Shown: positions 55,431-63,261 of the stretch, piece after piece | Layout: every line of letters starts with the position of its first letter | Position numbering within the stretch: the first letter of the stretch is position 1 | From: Serratia odorifera | Lineage (GTDB): Bacteria > Pseudomonadota > Gammaproteobacteria > Enterobacterales > Enterobacteriaceae | Direction of reading: 5' to 3' | Assembly (NCBI RefSeq): GCF_900635445.1 | Contig: NZ_LR134117.1 | Location: 4,960,001-5,024,000, forward strand | Length of the DNA stretch: 64,000 nucleotides | The notes under the pieces: generated by a model | What the model saw: only the letters and a program-made list of their open reading frames with translations | The model's database searches: none | Told to the model about the DNA's origin: nothing | Translations under genes and position numbers: made by a program

Positions 55431-56198
55431 ATGGCGGTTTACAGCATTGGCGAAGTGGCGCAGCTGTGCGGAATCAATCCGGTGACGTTACGCGCCTGGC
55501 AACGCCGTTATGGGCTGTTAAAGCCGCAGCGTAGCGAAGGCGGCCATCGTCAGTTTGATGACAGCGACGTGGCGCGCATCCGCGCGATAATCAGCTGGAT
55601 CGCCCTTGGCGTACCGGTTAGCCAGGTCAAGGCATTATTGGCCGGTGATGCGCCGGCCAGCAGCCAGGCCAACTGGGCTCTGCTGCAGCAGCAGTTGATG
55701 GGTCTGCTGCATGCGCCGGCGGCCAACGCGCTGCGCAACCGCCTCTACGAATTGGGCCGCGAATATCCGGTCAATGCGCTTATCGACCACGTACTGCGCC
55801 CGTTGCGTGCCCAGTTGAGCGCGGCAAATCCCCTGTTGCAATCCCTGCGCGCGTTGCTAGACGGCATCATCATCGAATATGCGGCGTTTTGCATGACCGC
55901 CGCGCGGAAAAAACCGGGGCAGAACGCACTGTTGCTGGCGTGGGGAGCAAGCGCCGATCGCACCGAGCTATGGCTGGAGGCGATCATTCTGGCCAAGTCC
56001 GGTATGCGGGTCGATCTGCTGCCGGAGCCGTTGGCGCAGCCGCAGCCGCAGTTGTTCAAGGCCGATCGCTATTTTCTGCGCGCCGAAGGGGCATTGAGCG
56101 CCCCGCAACGCAAACAGCTCGCCGTCTGGCAGGAGCTCGGGCTGGATATTACCCTGATCGGCAGCAGCGCGTTATTGACCGAGATGGAGCAGCCATGA
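55431..56198 (+). CDS. MerR-family regulator MlrA-like
   Basis: 255-residue regulator with N-terminal MerR helix-turn-helix (YSIGEVAQLCGINPVTLRAW, RRYGLLKPQRSEGGHRQF) and a C-terminal helical domain reminiscent of the B12-binding region of CarH/LitR. E. coli MlrA (243 aa), an activator of csgD and curli, is clearly homologous, with the shared run of VTLRAWQRRYGLLKPQR. The start follows AGGAGACGCA. Its ATGA junction with the next gene implies coupling to a DUF2878 membrane protein, unlike E. coli mlrA. It may be a paralogue rather than the orthologue. Confidence 0.85.
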   Translation: MAVYSIGEVAQLCGINPVTLRAWQRRYGLLKPQRSEGGHRQFDDSDVARIRAIISWIALGVPVSQVKALLAGDAPASSQANWALLQQQLMGLLHAPAANALRNRLYELGREYPVNALIDHVLRPLRAQLSAANPLLQSLRALLDGIIIEYAAFCMTAARKKPGQNALLLAWGASADRTELWLEAIILAKSGMRVDLLPEPLAQPQPQLFKADRYFLRAEGALSAPQRKQLAVWQELGLDITLIGSSALLTEMEQP

Positions 56199-56689
56199 GA
56201 CTGCACGCCGGATTCTGGTTGGCAACGCTTGGCCTCGGCGCCTACTGGGCGCTGGCAGTGCTGAGCCGAGACACCACGGTAGCGCTACTGTTGGCGGGCG
56301 CGGCCTTGTCCCTGATGTTCACCGCTGCGCCGCGCCGCAAGTGGGTGCTGTTGGCAACGTTGGGCGGTATCGCGATGGACGCGGTCTGGTGTTACACCGG
56401 GGTGTTGAAATTCAGCGGGCATGGCAGCGTGCCGCTGTGGATGATGGCGCTGTGGCTGACCTTTAGCTGCTGGTGGTGCTGGTTGTTGAGCCTGGTAAGA
56501 AGTGCGAGCTGGCCGGTAGCGGTATTTGGCGCGGTCTTTGGCCCTCTCAGCGCTCTGATTAGCTGGAAACTGACCGCCATCACGCCGCTGATGGCCCCCG
56601 AGTTGATGTTATTGGTGCTGGCCATTGGCTGGGCCATTTACCTGCCTGCGGTAAGCTGGCCGCAGATGCGCCAATCCACCGCGCGCTGA
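56195..56689 (+). CDS. DUF2878 membrane protein
   Basis: 164-residue inner-membrane protein with about five hydrophobic helices and conserved tryptophan-rich WLTFSCWWCWLLSLV. The start overlaps the MerR-type gene by four bases. DUF2878 genes often occur in light- or singlet-oxygen-responsive clusters with LitR-like MerR regulators, photolyase and cyclopropane synthase in other proteobacteria; only the regulator is present here. The function is unknown. Confidence 0.8.
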   Translation: MRLHAGFWLATLGLGAYWALAVLSRDTTVALLLAGAALSLMFTAAPRRKWVLLATLGGIAMDAVWCYTGVLKFSGHGSVPLWMMALWLTFSCWWCWLLSLVRSASWPVAVFGAVFGPLSALISWKLTAITPLMAPELMLLVLAIGWAIYLPAVSWPQMRQSTAR

Positions 56690-56827
56690 CGCCGACACCT
56701 TGCGCGGATTTTATGCTGCCATCGGCGTGTTTTTACCAAATTTTAACAATAAAATTCGTTGCTTATTACATGCCGCTTGGGGTTTACTAACCCCCTTCCC
56801 ACTATTTTAGCCTACCGATAAAAACCC

Positions 56828-57739
56828 ATGTTGAGTCAACAAAGTCGTAGTCTGTTACCGCTGATTGGCGCTCTGTTTACGTTGTATATAGTCTGGGGAT
56901 CGACCTATTTCGTTATTCGCATCGGGGTCGCCAGTTGGCCGCCATTGATGATGGCCGGCATCCGTTATCTCAGCGCCGGCATTATTCTGTTCGGTTTTCT
57001 GGCACTGCGCGGCCATGCCTTGCCGACGCTGAAACAATGGTTCTCCGCCGGTGCTATCGGCATTCTGTTGCTGGCGGTCGGCAATGGCCTGGTCACCGTG
57101 GCGGAGCATCAGGAGGTGCCTTCCGGCATCGCGGCGGTGATGGTAGCGACGGTACCGCTGTTTACCCTGTGCTTCAGCATGTTCTGGGGCATCCGCAACA
57201 CCAAACTGGAATGGGCCGGCATTGTGCTCGGACTGGTAGGCATCGTGCTGCTCAACACCGGCAATAACCTGGTTGGCAATCCCACCGGTGCGCTGCTGAT
57301 CCTGCTGGCTTCCGCCAGTTGGGCATTTGGCTCGGTGCTCGGGTCACGCATTTCGCTGCCCGCCGGGCCGATGGCCGGCGCCGCCGAAATGCTGGTGGCT
57401 GGCGCGGTGTTGCTGCTGGTCAGCCAGCTCAGCGGTGAGCGCTTGACCAGCATGCCAACCGCCGGCGGCTTTTTCGCACTCGGCTACCTGATTGTTTTCG
57501 GCTCGATGCTGGCGATCAGCGCCTATATGTTCCTGCTGAAAAACGTACGTCCGGTGGTAGCAACCAGCTACGCCTATGTCAATCCGGTGGTGGCGGTACT
57601 GCTCGGCGTCGGCTTCGCCGGCGAGACGCTGGAACTGCGCGAATGGCTGGCGCTGCTGGTGATCGTTTCCGCCGTGGTGCTGGTGACGCTGGGCAAGTAT
57701 CTGTTCCAGCGCCCAAGCCGCGTCGAATCGCTGGAGTGA
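56828..57739 (+). CDS. yedA: EamA-family transporter YedA
   Basis: Ten-helix inner-membrane DMT transporter of 303 residues (E. coli YedA 306). The N-terminal WGSTYFVIRIGVASWPPLM and the C-terminal YAYVNPVVAVLLGVGFAGE are strongly conserved. Its substrate is not established. The upstream 138 bp contain an AT-rich stretch but no assignable promoter. Confidence 0.9.
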   Translation: MLSQQSRSLLPLIGALFTLYIVWGSTYFVIRIGVASWPPLMMAGIRYLSAGIILFGFLALRGHALPTLKQWFSAGAIGILLLAVGNGLVTVAEHQEVPSGIAAVMVATVPLFTLCFSMFWGIRNTKLEWAGIVLGLVGIVLLNTGNNLVGNPTGALLILLASASWAFGSVLGSRISLPAGPMAGAAEMLVAGAVLLLVSQLSGERLTSMPTAGGFFALGYLIVFGSMLAISAYMFLLKNVRPVVATSYAYVNPVVAVLLGVGFAGETLELREWLALLVIVSAVVLVTLGKYLFQRPSRVESLE

Positions 57740-57766
57740 CCGACAGCGGCCGCTAGGCCGCCTGAT

Positions 57767-58702
57767 TCAGCGGGCATTGGCGACCAGCCAATCCTTGACG
57801 TCAGTGAGCGCAATGCCATGGCGCGCGTTGTAGCTGGTCGACAACGGCCAGGCTACGCCATCGGGGCGGGCAAACGCCAGCCGATACGCGGCGGCGCTAT
57901 CGTCGGGACGAGCATCAACCGCCGCGCGCAGCGTTTGCCGCTCCGCCACCACCAGGGTAAACCGCTGGTGATAATGCCGGCTCAATAGCTCGGCCAGTTG
58001 ACGGTAGCTCAAGGTATCGCCGGCAACATAGACCACCTGGTTTTGGTACTCGGGGCGATGACAGAATATCGCCGCCGTCAGGGTGCCGATATCCTGCGGC
58101 GTCGTCAGAGTCAAGGCATAATCCGCATCACCGAGCGCAAGCACCCGGCGTGCCGGCACATCTACTACCCCAAAATCAGGCTCGAACAGGTAGCTGGTAA
58201 ACATGCCGGTCGACACGATAACCCAGCGTGTTTGCTGCTGGCTGCGTAACAGCTCACGCACCTGCAGTTGTTCATCCCACACCGGTTGCCCACTGCCTTG
58301 GCCAATGCGGTCATAATCAACGCCAAACTGCCAGGGGATATAACGGCCGACCCCGGCGGCCAGCACCGCACGGGTGATCTTCAACTGCGTACCGGGCCCG
58401 CCGACGAAGCCACTGCAGTTGATCACTGCATCATACTCGGCAAAGCACTGCGCCAACTGTTGCGTTGATTGGCGGCTGAAATCAGCGCTAACGATGGCAA
58501 TATTCCAGTCAGCCAATTGCCGGCGTCGAGCCAGATCGCTGGCCTGTTGTCGCTGCAACGATGCCGGCCGCAACAACACGCTCAGGCGCATCTCCGGATG
58601 CATCTCGCGCTGTTTGACAAATCCCTCAAGCACCGCCATTCCCAGTTCACCTGCGCCGAGAATCAGTATGTCGCGCCATTGACGCTGCGTGGTATCGTTC
58701 AT
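57767..58702 (-). CDS. NmrA/isoflavone-reductase-like NAD(P)-binding protein
   Basis: 311-residue Rossmann-fold protein of the NmrA/aromatic-alcohol reductase family. It starts MNDTTQRQWRDILILGAGEL after AGGAGCAT; the motif GAGELGMAVLEGF binds the dinucleotide, and GVGRYIPWQFGVDYDRIG follows. Family members reduce small aldehydes or act as redox sensors. It is divergent from an HxlR regulator (83-bp gap), a frequent pairing for this family. Confidence 0.87.
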   Translation of the reverse strand: MNDTTQRQWRDILILGAGELGMAVLEGFVKQREMHPEMRLSVLLRPASLQRQQASDLARRRQLADWNIAIVSADFSRQSTQQLAQCFAEYDAVINCSGFVGGPGTQLKITRAVLAAGVGRYIPWQFGVDYDRIGQGSGQPVWDEQLQVRELLRSQQQTRWVIVSTGMFTSYLFEPDFGVVDVPARRVLALGDADYALTLTTPQDIGTLTAAIFCHRPEYQNQVVYVAGDTLSYRQLAELLSRHYHQRFTLVVAERQTLRAAVDARPDDSAAAYRLAFARPDGVAWPLSTSYNARHGIALTDVKDWLVANAR

Positions 58703-58785
58703 ATGCTCCTCCTGTGATTGCGGCCTCATGCTGCCAACCCAGCGCAGCAGTTGCAATCAGGTACACCGATGATACCGGGGAATTT

Positions 58786-59193
58786 ATGAAACTCAGTGCG
58801 GCGCAGGCAGCCCAATTTTCACGCATTTGTGATGCGCTCAGTGAACAGGACGACAGTCTGAAACGCGAAGTATTGACCCATGCCGGCAACCGCTGGTCGC
58901 TGGGAGTGATTTACGCACTGGGCACCCAAGGCACGCTGCGTCATGCGCAACTGGCGCGCGCCTTGCCCGGCGTGACCCAGCGCATGTTGACCAGAACCCT
59001 GCGCCAGTTGGAGCGCGACGGTTTGATCTCCCGCCACGACCATCAACAGAAAACGCCGCATCCGCGGGTGGATTATCAATTGACGTCATTGGGCGAAGGC
59101 ATGCTGCTTAATATGTTGCCGCTGTGGGAATGGATTGTGGGTCATAGCGAAGCATTTCGTCAGGCACGAGAGGCGTTTGGCCCGCAGAATTAG
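58786..59193 (+). CDS. HxlR-family transcriptional regulator
   Basis: 135-residue winged-helix regulator with the family signature NRWSLGVIYALGTQGTLRHAQ and GVTQRMLTRTLRQLERDGLI. The start ATG at 58786 follows GGGGAATTT; the frame is open 24 codons upstream. HxlR proteins typically sense electrophiles or aldehydes. It is divergent from the NmrA-like reductase and is the probable regulator of it. Confidence 0.9.
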   Translation: MKLSAAQAAQFSRICDALSEQDDSLKREVLTHAGNRWSLGVIYALGTQGTLRHAQLARALPGVTQRMLTRTLRQLERDGLISRHDHQQKTPHPRVDYQLTSLGEGMLLNMLPLWEWIVGHSEAFRQAREAFGPQN

Positions 59194-59328
59194 CGCTTAG
59201 TCGCAACAACGCTCTCGGTAGGCTTTTGAATTTATTGCAATAAAAATCAGCGCTTGGCAAGGGACTTCACAAAGCACGCACAAGGATTATAATTGCCGCT
59301 GTTCTAAGCAACCTGCGAAAATAATTCC

Positions 59329-59502
59329 ATGCTGAAAAAAGCGTTCGTCATCATCATCGCCCTGTGCGCCTTTGGTTCCCTTGGCGGCGTATTCCTGGCC
59401 GGGCTGAACATCTATACCCGCTCCACCACGCCACAGCAAGAAACCACCAGCGAAAGCGCTGCCCCGAGCGTAACCCCTGCGCCAGTGGTCGACACGCACT
59501 GA
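59329..59502 (+). CDS. Small single-pass membrane protein, 57 residues
   Basis: ATG at 59329 opens a 58-codon frame: two lysines, then a hydrophobic helix (AFVIIIALCAFGSLGGVFLA), followed by a short hydrophilic tail rich in Thr, Ser, Pro and Gln ending VVDTH. The upstream sequence has no strong ribosome site (GCGAAAATAATTCC). Composition and the lysine-helix start look like a genuine small membrane protein; function unknown. It is convergent with the PhnD-like gene, separated by 13 bp. Confidence 0.65.
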   Translation: MLKKAFVIIIALCAFGSLGGVFLAGLNIYTRSTTPQQETTSESAAPSVTPAPVVDTH

Positions 59503-59515
59503 TCCTCAGGCGGCG

Positions 59516-60295
59516 CTATAGCGCCGTTACGCCAGCCTCGGCGGCCTGCTGCTCCAATTGTGCAATCACCTGATACTCCGCACGCGTCACCAGGCTAAAA
59601 TCACCGATCAACAGGCTATCGCTGGCCGGATGGTTGACCATTTCATTGGCCGCAGCGCGCAATATTTCCAGCTGTGCCGCCGGGGTGCCCGCCGCAGTGA
59701 TTAACGGCAGACCGGGTACCGACGCGGTACGCCCGATGATCTTCAGCCCGGTCAACGCCTGCGGCTGCGCGCGTTTCAACAATTCCAGACTGACGCTGTC
59801 GATGGCGGCAATATCCGCCTTGCCGCGCTGAATCAGCTGCAATGACTGATAATGCGCGCCGGAGGCGATCGCCTTGCTGAAGAAACGGCCGTTTTCCGCC
59901 AGCGGCGCAATCAGGGCGCGCAGACTGTTGTAGCCGGATTGCGAGTCGGTGCTGTTGTAGGCGGCTACCCGGCCGCGAAAATCCACCAGCCGCTGGCCGG
60001 GATCGTTGTCCCGTACCACCAGCCAACTGCTGTAGTTCGGGCCGTTGCACCCTTCTACCCGAAAGTGATAGGTACCCACCAGCTGCACCTGCGGCAGATA
60101 GGCCACCAGCGGATAACCACAGGTTTGGCTGAGCAGCAGGTCCGGCCGCTGCCAGTGTTGCGCCAGATCCTGCGGCCAGTTCAAGGTTTCCGGCACCTCC
60201 ACCAGGCCAAGCCGCAGCAATTTGTCACGCAGCGCGCGCCAGAACGGTTCAACCTGTTGCCGAGTGACGCCATACATGGGCAAAGAGACCTGCAT
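59516..60295 (-). CDS. PhnD-like substrate-binding-fold protein without signal peptide
   Basis: 259-residue protein of the phosphate/phosphite/phosphonate-binding (PhnD) type II periplasmic-binding fold. It starts MQVSLPMYGVTRQQVEPFWR, with no signal sequence, so it is probably cytoplasmic. Family features include DLLLSQTCGYPL, FRGRVAAYNSTDSQSGYNSL and GKADIAAIDSVS. It lies 10 bp after yehW and so appears to be the last gene of the osmF-yehYXW operon. Whether it senses a ligand or is unrelated cargo is unknown. Confidence 0.82.
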   Translation of the reverse strand: MQVSLPMYGVTRQQVEPFWRALRDKLLRLGLVEVPETLNWPQDLAQHWQRPDLLLSQTCGYPLVAYLPQVQLVGTYHFRVEGCNGPNYSSWLVVRDNDPGQRLVDFRGRVAAYNSTDSQSGYNSLRALIAPLAENGRFFSKAIASGAHYQSLQLIQRGKADIAAIDSVSLELLKRAQPQALTGLKIIGRTASVPGLPLITAAGTPAAQLEILRAAANEMVNHPASDSLLIGDFSLVTRAEYQVIAQLEQQAAEAGVTAL

Positions 60296-60305
60296 GATAA
60301 TTCCC

Positions 60306-61103
60306 TCATCCTACGGTAGACGATGTGGTCAGCGTCTGCTGACGCCAGGCGGTGAGATGATTCACCCAACGCTCAAAGATCCTATCGATAATGATAGCCA
60401 GTAAAGCCACCACCAGCGCGCCCTGAATCACATAGGCGGTATTAAAACCGCTCAGGCCGATAATAATCGGCGATCCCAGCGATTTGGTACCGACCGTAGA
60501 GGCGATCGCCGCGGTGCCGATATTGATGATTACCGACGTGCGAATACCGGCCACGATCACCGGGGCGGCCAGCGGCAACTCGACGCGCCACAGAATCTGC
60601 CGTGGACTCATGCCAACGCCTTGCGCTACCTCGCGCGTGGCGGCGGGTAGCGAATCAATGCCCGCCAGCGTACCCTGCAGGATCGGCAACAGGCCATACA
60701 GCACCAGCGCGATAATTGCCGGCTGTTCGCTGAATCCCATTACCGGTACCGCGATCGCCAACACCGCCACCGGTGGAAAGGTCTGGCCAACCGCCACCAC
60801 CGTTTCCACCAGCGAACGAAACTCTTTGCCGGCCGACCGGGTTACCGCCACGCCGGCCGTCACGCCGATCAGCACCGCGATCAGGCTGGAAACCGCTACC
60901 AGCAGCAGGTGCGCCAGCAGCAGCGAAATAAAGCTGTCCTGCTGGTAGACCGGCCGTTGCAGATCGGGGAACCAGGCGGCAAACAGCCCCTGCAGATGGT
61001 TCATGCCGAACACCAGCGCCAGCAGCAGCGCGATCAGCCACGGCAACGGATCGCGCCATCCGCGTCGCCCGCCAGCGCCCTGCGGCGCGCCGACGCGGCT
61101 CAT
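60306..61103 (-). CDS. yehW: Osmoprotectant ABC transporter permease YehW-like
   Basis: Inner-membrane permease (265 residues) of the OsmU/OpuC-like system for glycine betaine-type solutes. The ATG at 61103 overlaps the yehX stop by four bases; the longer open frame is not conserved. The EAA loop region is TREVAQGVGMSPRQILWRVELPLA (split as TREVAQGVGMSPRQI and RVELPLA). E. coli YehW is about 243 residues. It forms the complex with YehY, YehX and the OsmF receptor. Confidence 0.92.
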   Translation of the reverse strand: MSRVGAPQGAGGRRGWRDPLPWLIALLLALVFGMNHLQGLFAAWFPDLQRPVYQQDSFISLLLAHLLLVAVSSLIAVLIGVTAGVAVTRSAGKEFRSLVETVVAVGQTFPPVAVLAIAVPVMGFSEQPAIIALVLYGLLPILQGTLAGIDSLPAATREVAQGVGMSPRQILWRVELPLAAPVIVAGIRTSVIINIGTAAIASTVGTKSLGSPIIIGLSGFNTAYVIQGALVVALLAIIIDRIFERWVNHLTAWRQQTLTTSSTVG

Positions 61104-62035
61104 GACAGCGCCCGCTGCGCAATCAGATCGGCAAAATGCAGCACGCCAAGCGCTTCGCCGCGCGCATTGACCACCGGCAGGCAATCACTGCCGCGCGCCA
61201 CAAACACCGACAGCGCTTCACGCAGGTTCATCTCGGCCGCAATCGGCTCTCCTTGCGCCTGCCCCGGCCGTACCCGTTCACCGACGCTGCCCAGCGCCAG
61301 CAGTTTGATGCCGCGATCGCTGCGGCCAAAGAAATCGCGCACAAAGTCGTTCGCCGGCGCGGTCAGCATTTCCAGCGGCGTGCCCTGCTGCACCACCCGA
61401 CCGGCGTCCATCAGCACGATACGATCGGCCAGCGCCAGCGCCTCGTCGATATCGTGCGTCACCAATACGATGGTTCGCCCGGACAGCTGGTGAATACGCG
61501 CCACCTCGGTTTGCAGTGCCGCGCGGGTCACCGGATCGAGCGCGCCGAACGGCTCGTCCATCAGCAATACCTCGGGATCTGCCGCCAGCGCGCGTGCCAC
61601 GCCGACGCGCTGCTGCTGCCCGCCGGACAGCTGATGCGGATAGCGCCGTCGGAACAGCTCGGCATCCAGATGCAGCAATTCCATCAGCTCGGTTACCCGG
61701 TCGCGAATGCGCGCACGCGGCCACTTCAGCAACTGCGGCACCGTGGCAATGTTCTCCTCCACCGTCCAGTGCGGGAACAGGCCTATCGACTGGATGGCGT
61801 AGCCCATGCGTCGCCGCAGATCCTGTGGTTTGAACTTGTGGATCTCTTCACCGGCGAAATAAATCTTGCCTTGGTCATGCTCGATCAAGCGGTTGATCAT
61901 TTTCAAGGTCGTTGACTTGCCGGATCCGGAGGTGCCGATCAGTACGGTGAAATCCCCTTCGGCAATGTTCAGCGACAGCGTATCCACCGCCGCTTTGCCC
62001 TGAAATATTTTGCTTACCTGGTCAAAGTCAATCAT
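61100..62035 (-). CDS. yehX: Osmoprotectant ABC transporter ATPase YehX-like
   Basis: 311-residue ATPase. Walker A GTSGSGKST lies at residues 34-42, the signature at LSGGQQQRVGVARAL, Walker B at LLMDEPFGALDP and the H-loop at VTHDIDEALAL. The last ~60 residues form a CBS-type regulatory domain (LREALSVFVARGSDCLPVV, GVLHFADLI), seen in OpuA/OsmU ATPases that sense ionic strength. It overlaps yehY upstream by four bases. Confidence 0.94.
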   Translation of the reverse strand: MIDFDQVSKIFQGKAAVDTLSLNIAEGDFTVLIGTSGSGKSTTLKMINRLIEHDQGKIYFAGEEIHKFKPQDLRRRMGYAIQSIGLFPHWTVEENIATVPQLLKWPRARIRDRVTELMELLHLDAELFRRRYPHQLSGGQQQRVGVARALAADPEVLLMDEPFGALDPVTRAALQTEVARIHQLSGRTIVLVTHDIDEALALADRIVLMDAGRVVQQGTPLEMLTAPANDFVRDFFGRSDRGIKLLALGSVGERVRPGQAQGEPIAAEMNLREALSVFVARGSDCLPVVNARGEALGVLHFADLIAQRALS

Positions 62036-63192
62036 CGGCGCTTCACTTCCAAAGCTGAAATAATGAATTTAAACAGCGAGTCGACCATCACGGCCATCGC
62101 GATCACCGGGATCACGCCGAGCAGCACCAGATCGAGCGCGCTGCTGAGCAATCCCTGGAAAACGATGGCGCCGAAACCACCGGCGCCGATCAGCGCCGCC
62201 ACCACCGCCATGCCGACGGTTTGCACCGCCAGAATGCGCACACCGGTCAAAAACAGCGGCAATGCCAGCGGCAACTGGATACGCAGGAAAATCTGTCCGC
62301 GCGTCATGCCCATGCCAAGCGCGGATTCAATCACGTTGGCCGGCACGCTTTGCAACCCCGCCACCACGCTGCGCACCAGCGGCAGCAGCGCGTACATCAC
62401 CAACGCCACGATCGCCGGCGCCAGGCCAATGCCGTTGATACCATGCTGTGCCAGCCAGGGAAACGCCGCCGCCAGCCCGGCCAGCGGTGCGATCAACAGC
62501 CCGAACAGGGCGATCGACGGCACCGTCTGGATGATGTTCAAGGTCGAGAAAATCGGCGTCTGCCAGCGTTGCGAACGGTAGCACAGCACCCCGAGCGGTG
62601 TGCCAATCGCCAGCGTCGGCAGCACGGTAAGCAGCAAGATGGTCAGGTGCTGCAACAGCGCGGCGTCGAACACCTCTTGCCGGTTGCGGTACTCCTTCAG
62701 CAGCGATAGCCCGTCCAACTGATGGCTGAACAGCAACGCCACCGCCGGCAACAGCACCAGCGTATTGCCGACAATGCGCCACAGGTGCGAGGGGGTGATG
62801 CGCGCGATGGCGTCTGCCGCCATCAACAGGCTCAGCGCCAGCATCAGCCAGCAGCCGCTGCCCCAGGAGGTGCGCGCCAACCGGGAACCCTCCAGCGCCA
62901 GCTGCTGCGCGCCATGACCGCTGAGCCAGAAAATCAGGCCCAGCAGCGCCGATGCGCAGATCGCCGTCAGCAGCGCAAAGCGCCGCAGCGGCGGCAGCAG
63001 GCTGAGCAGCGCCAGTGCGCCCAGCGGGAGCAATAGCCACAGCGCAGCGCCGTGTAACAGCGAGAGCAAGCCGATGCTTTTGCCCGACAACAGGCGATTG
63101 GGGGCATAACTCAGAAATGGCAGGCTGAACGCTGCCAGTATCAACAGGATAAACAGCGTCAGTAAGACGCGGTTTTTCAGGACGCTAGTCAA
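62032..63192 (-). CDS. yehY: Osmoprotectant ABC transporter permease YehY-like
   Basis: Larger permease of the transporter. A TTG at 63192 (LTSVLKNRVLLTLFILLILA) preceded by GGAGAGTTTG gives 386 residues, close to E. coli YehY (385); the ATG at 63222 would add ten residues without homology. Conserved parts are FLSYAPNRLLSGKS, NIIQTVPSIALFGLLIAPLA, ALLPLVRSVVAGLQSVPANV and GAGGFGAIVFQGLLSSALDL. The start codon choice is inferred. Confidence 0.93.
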   Translation of the reverse strand: MTSVLKNRVLLTLFILLILAAFSLPFLSYAPNRLLSGKSIGLLSLLHGAALWLLLPLGALALLSLLPPLRRFALLTAICASALLGLIFWLSGHGAQQLALEGSRLARTSWGSGCWLMLALSLLMAADAIARITPSHLWRIVGNTLVLLPAVALLFSHQLDGLSLLKEYRNRQEVFDAALLQHLTILLLTVLPTLAIGTPLGVLCYRSQRWQTPIFSTLNIIQTVPSIALFGLLIAPLAGLAAAFPWLAQHGINGIGLAPAIVALVMYALLPLVRSVVAGLQSVPANVIESALGMGMTRGQIFLRIQLPLALPLFLTGVRILAVQTVGMAVVAALIGAGGFGAIVFQGLLSSALDLVLLGVIPVIAMAVMVDSLFKFIISALEVKRR

Positions 63193-63261
63193 ACAAACTC
63201 TCCGGCTCCATGGTGTGCCCATGTCGCCGGGACGAAGACCGTGCTTCGCCCCGACGATGTA

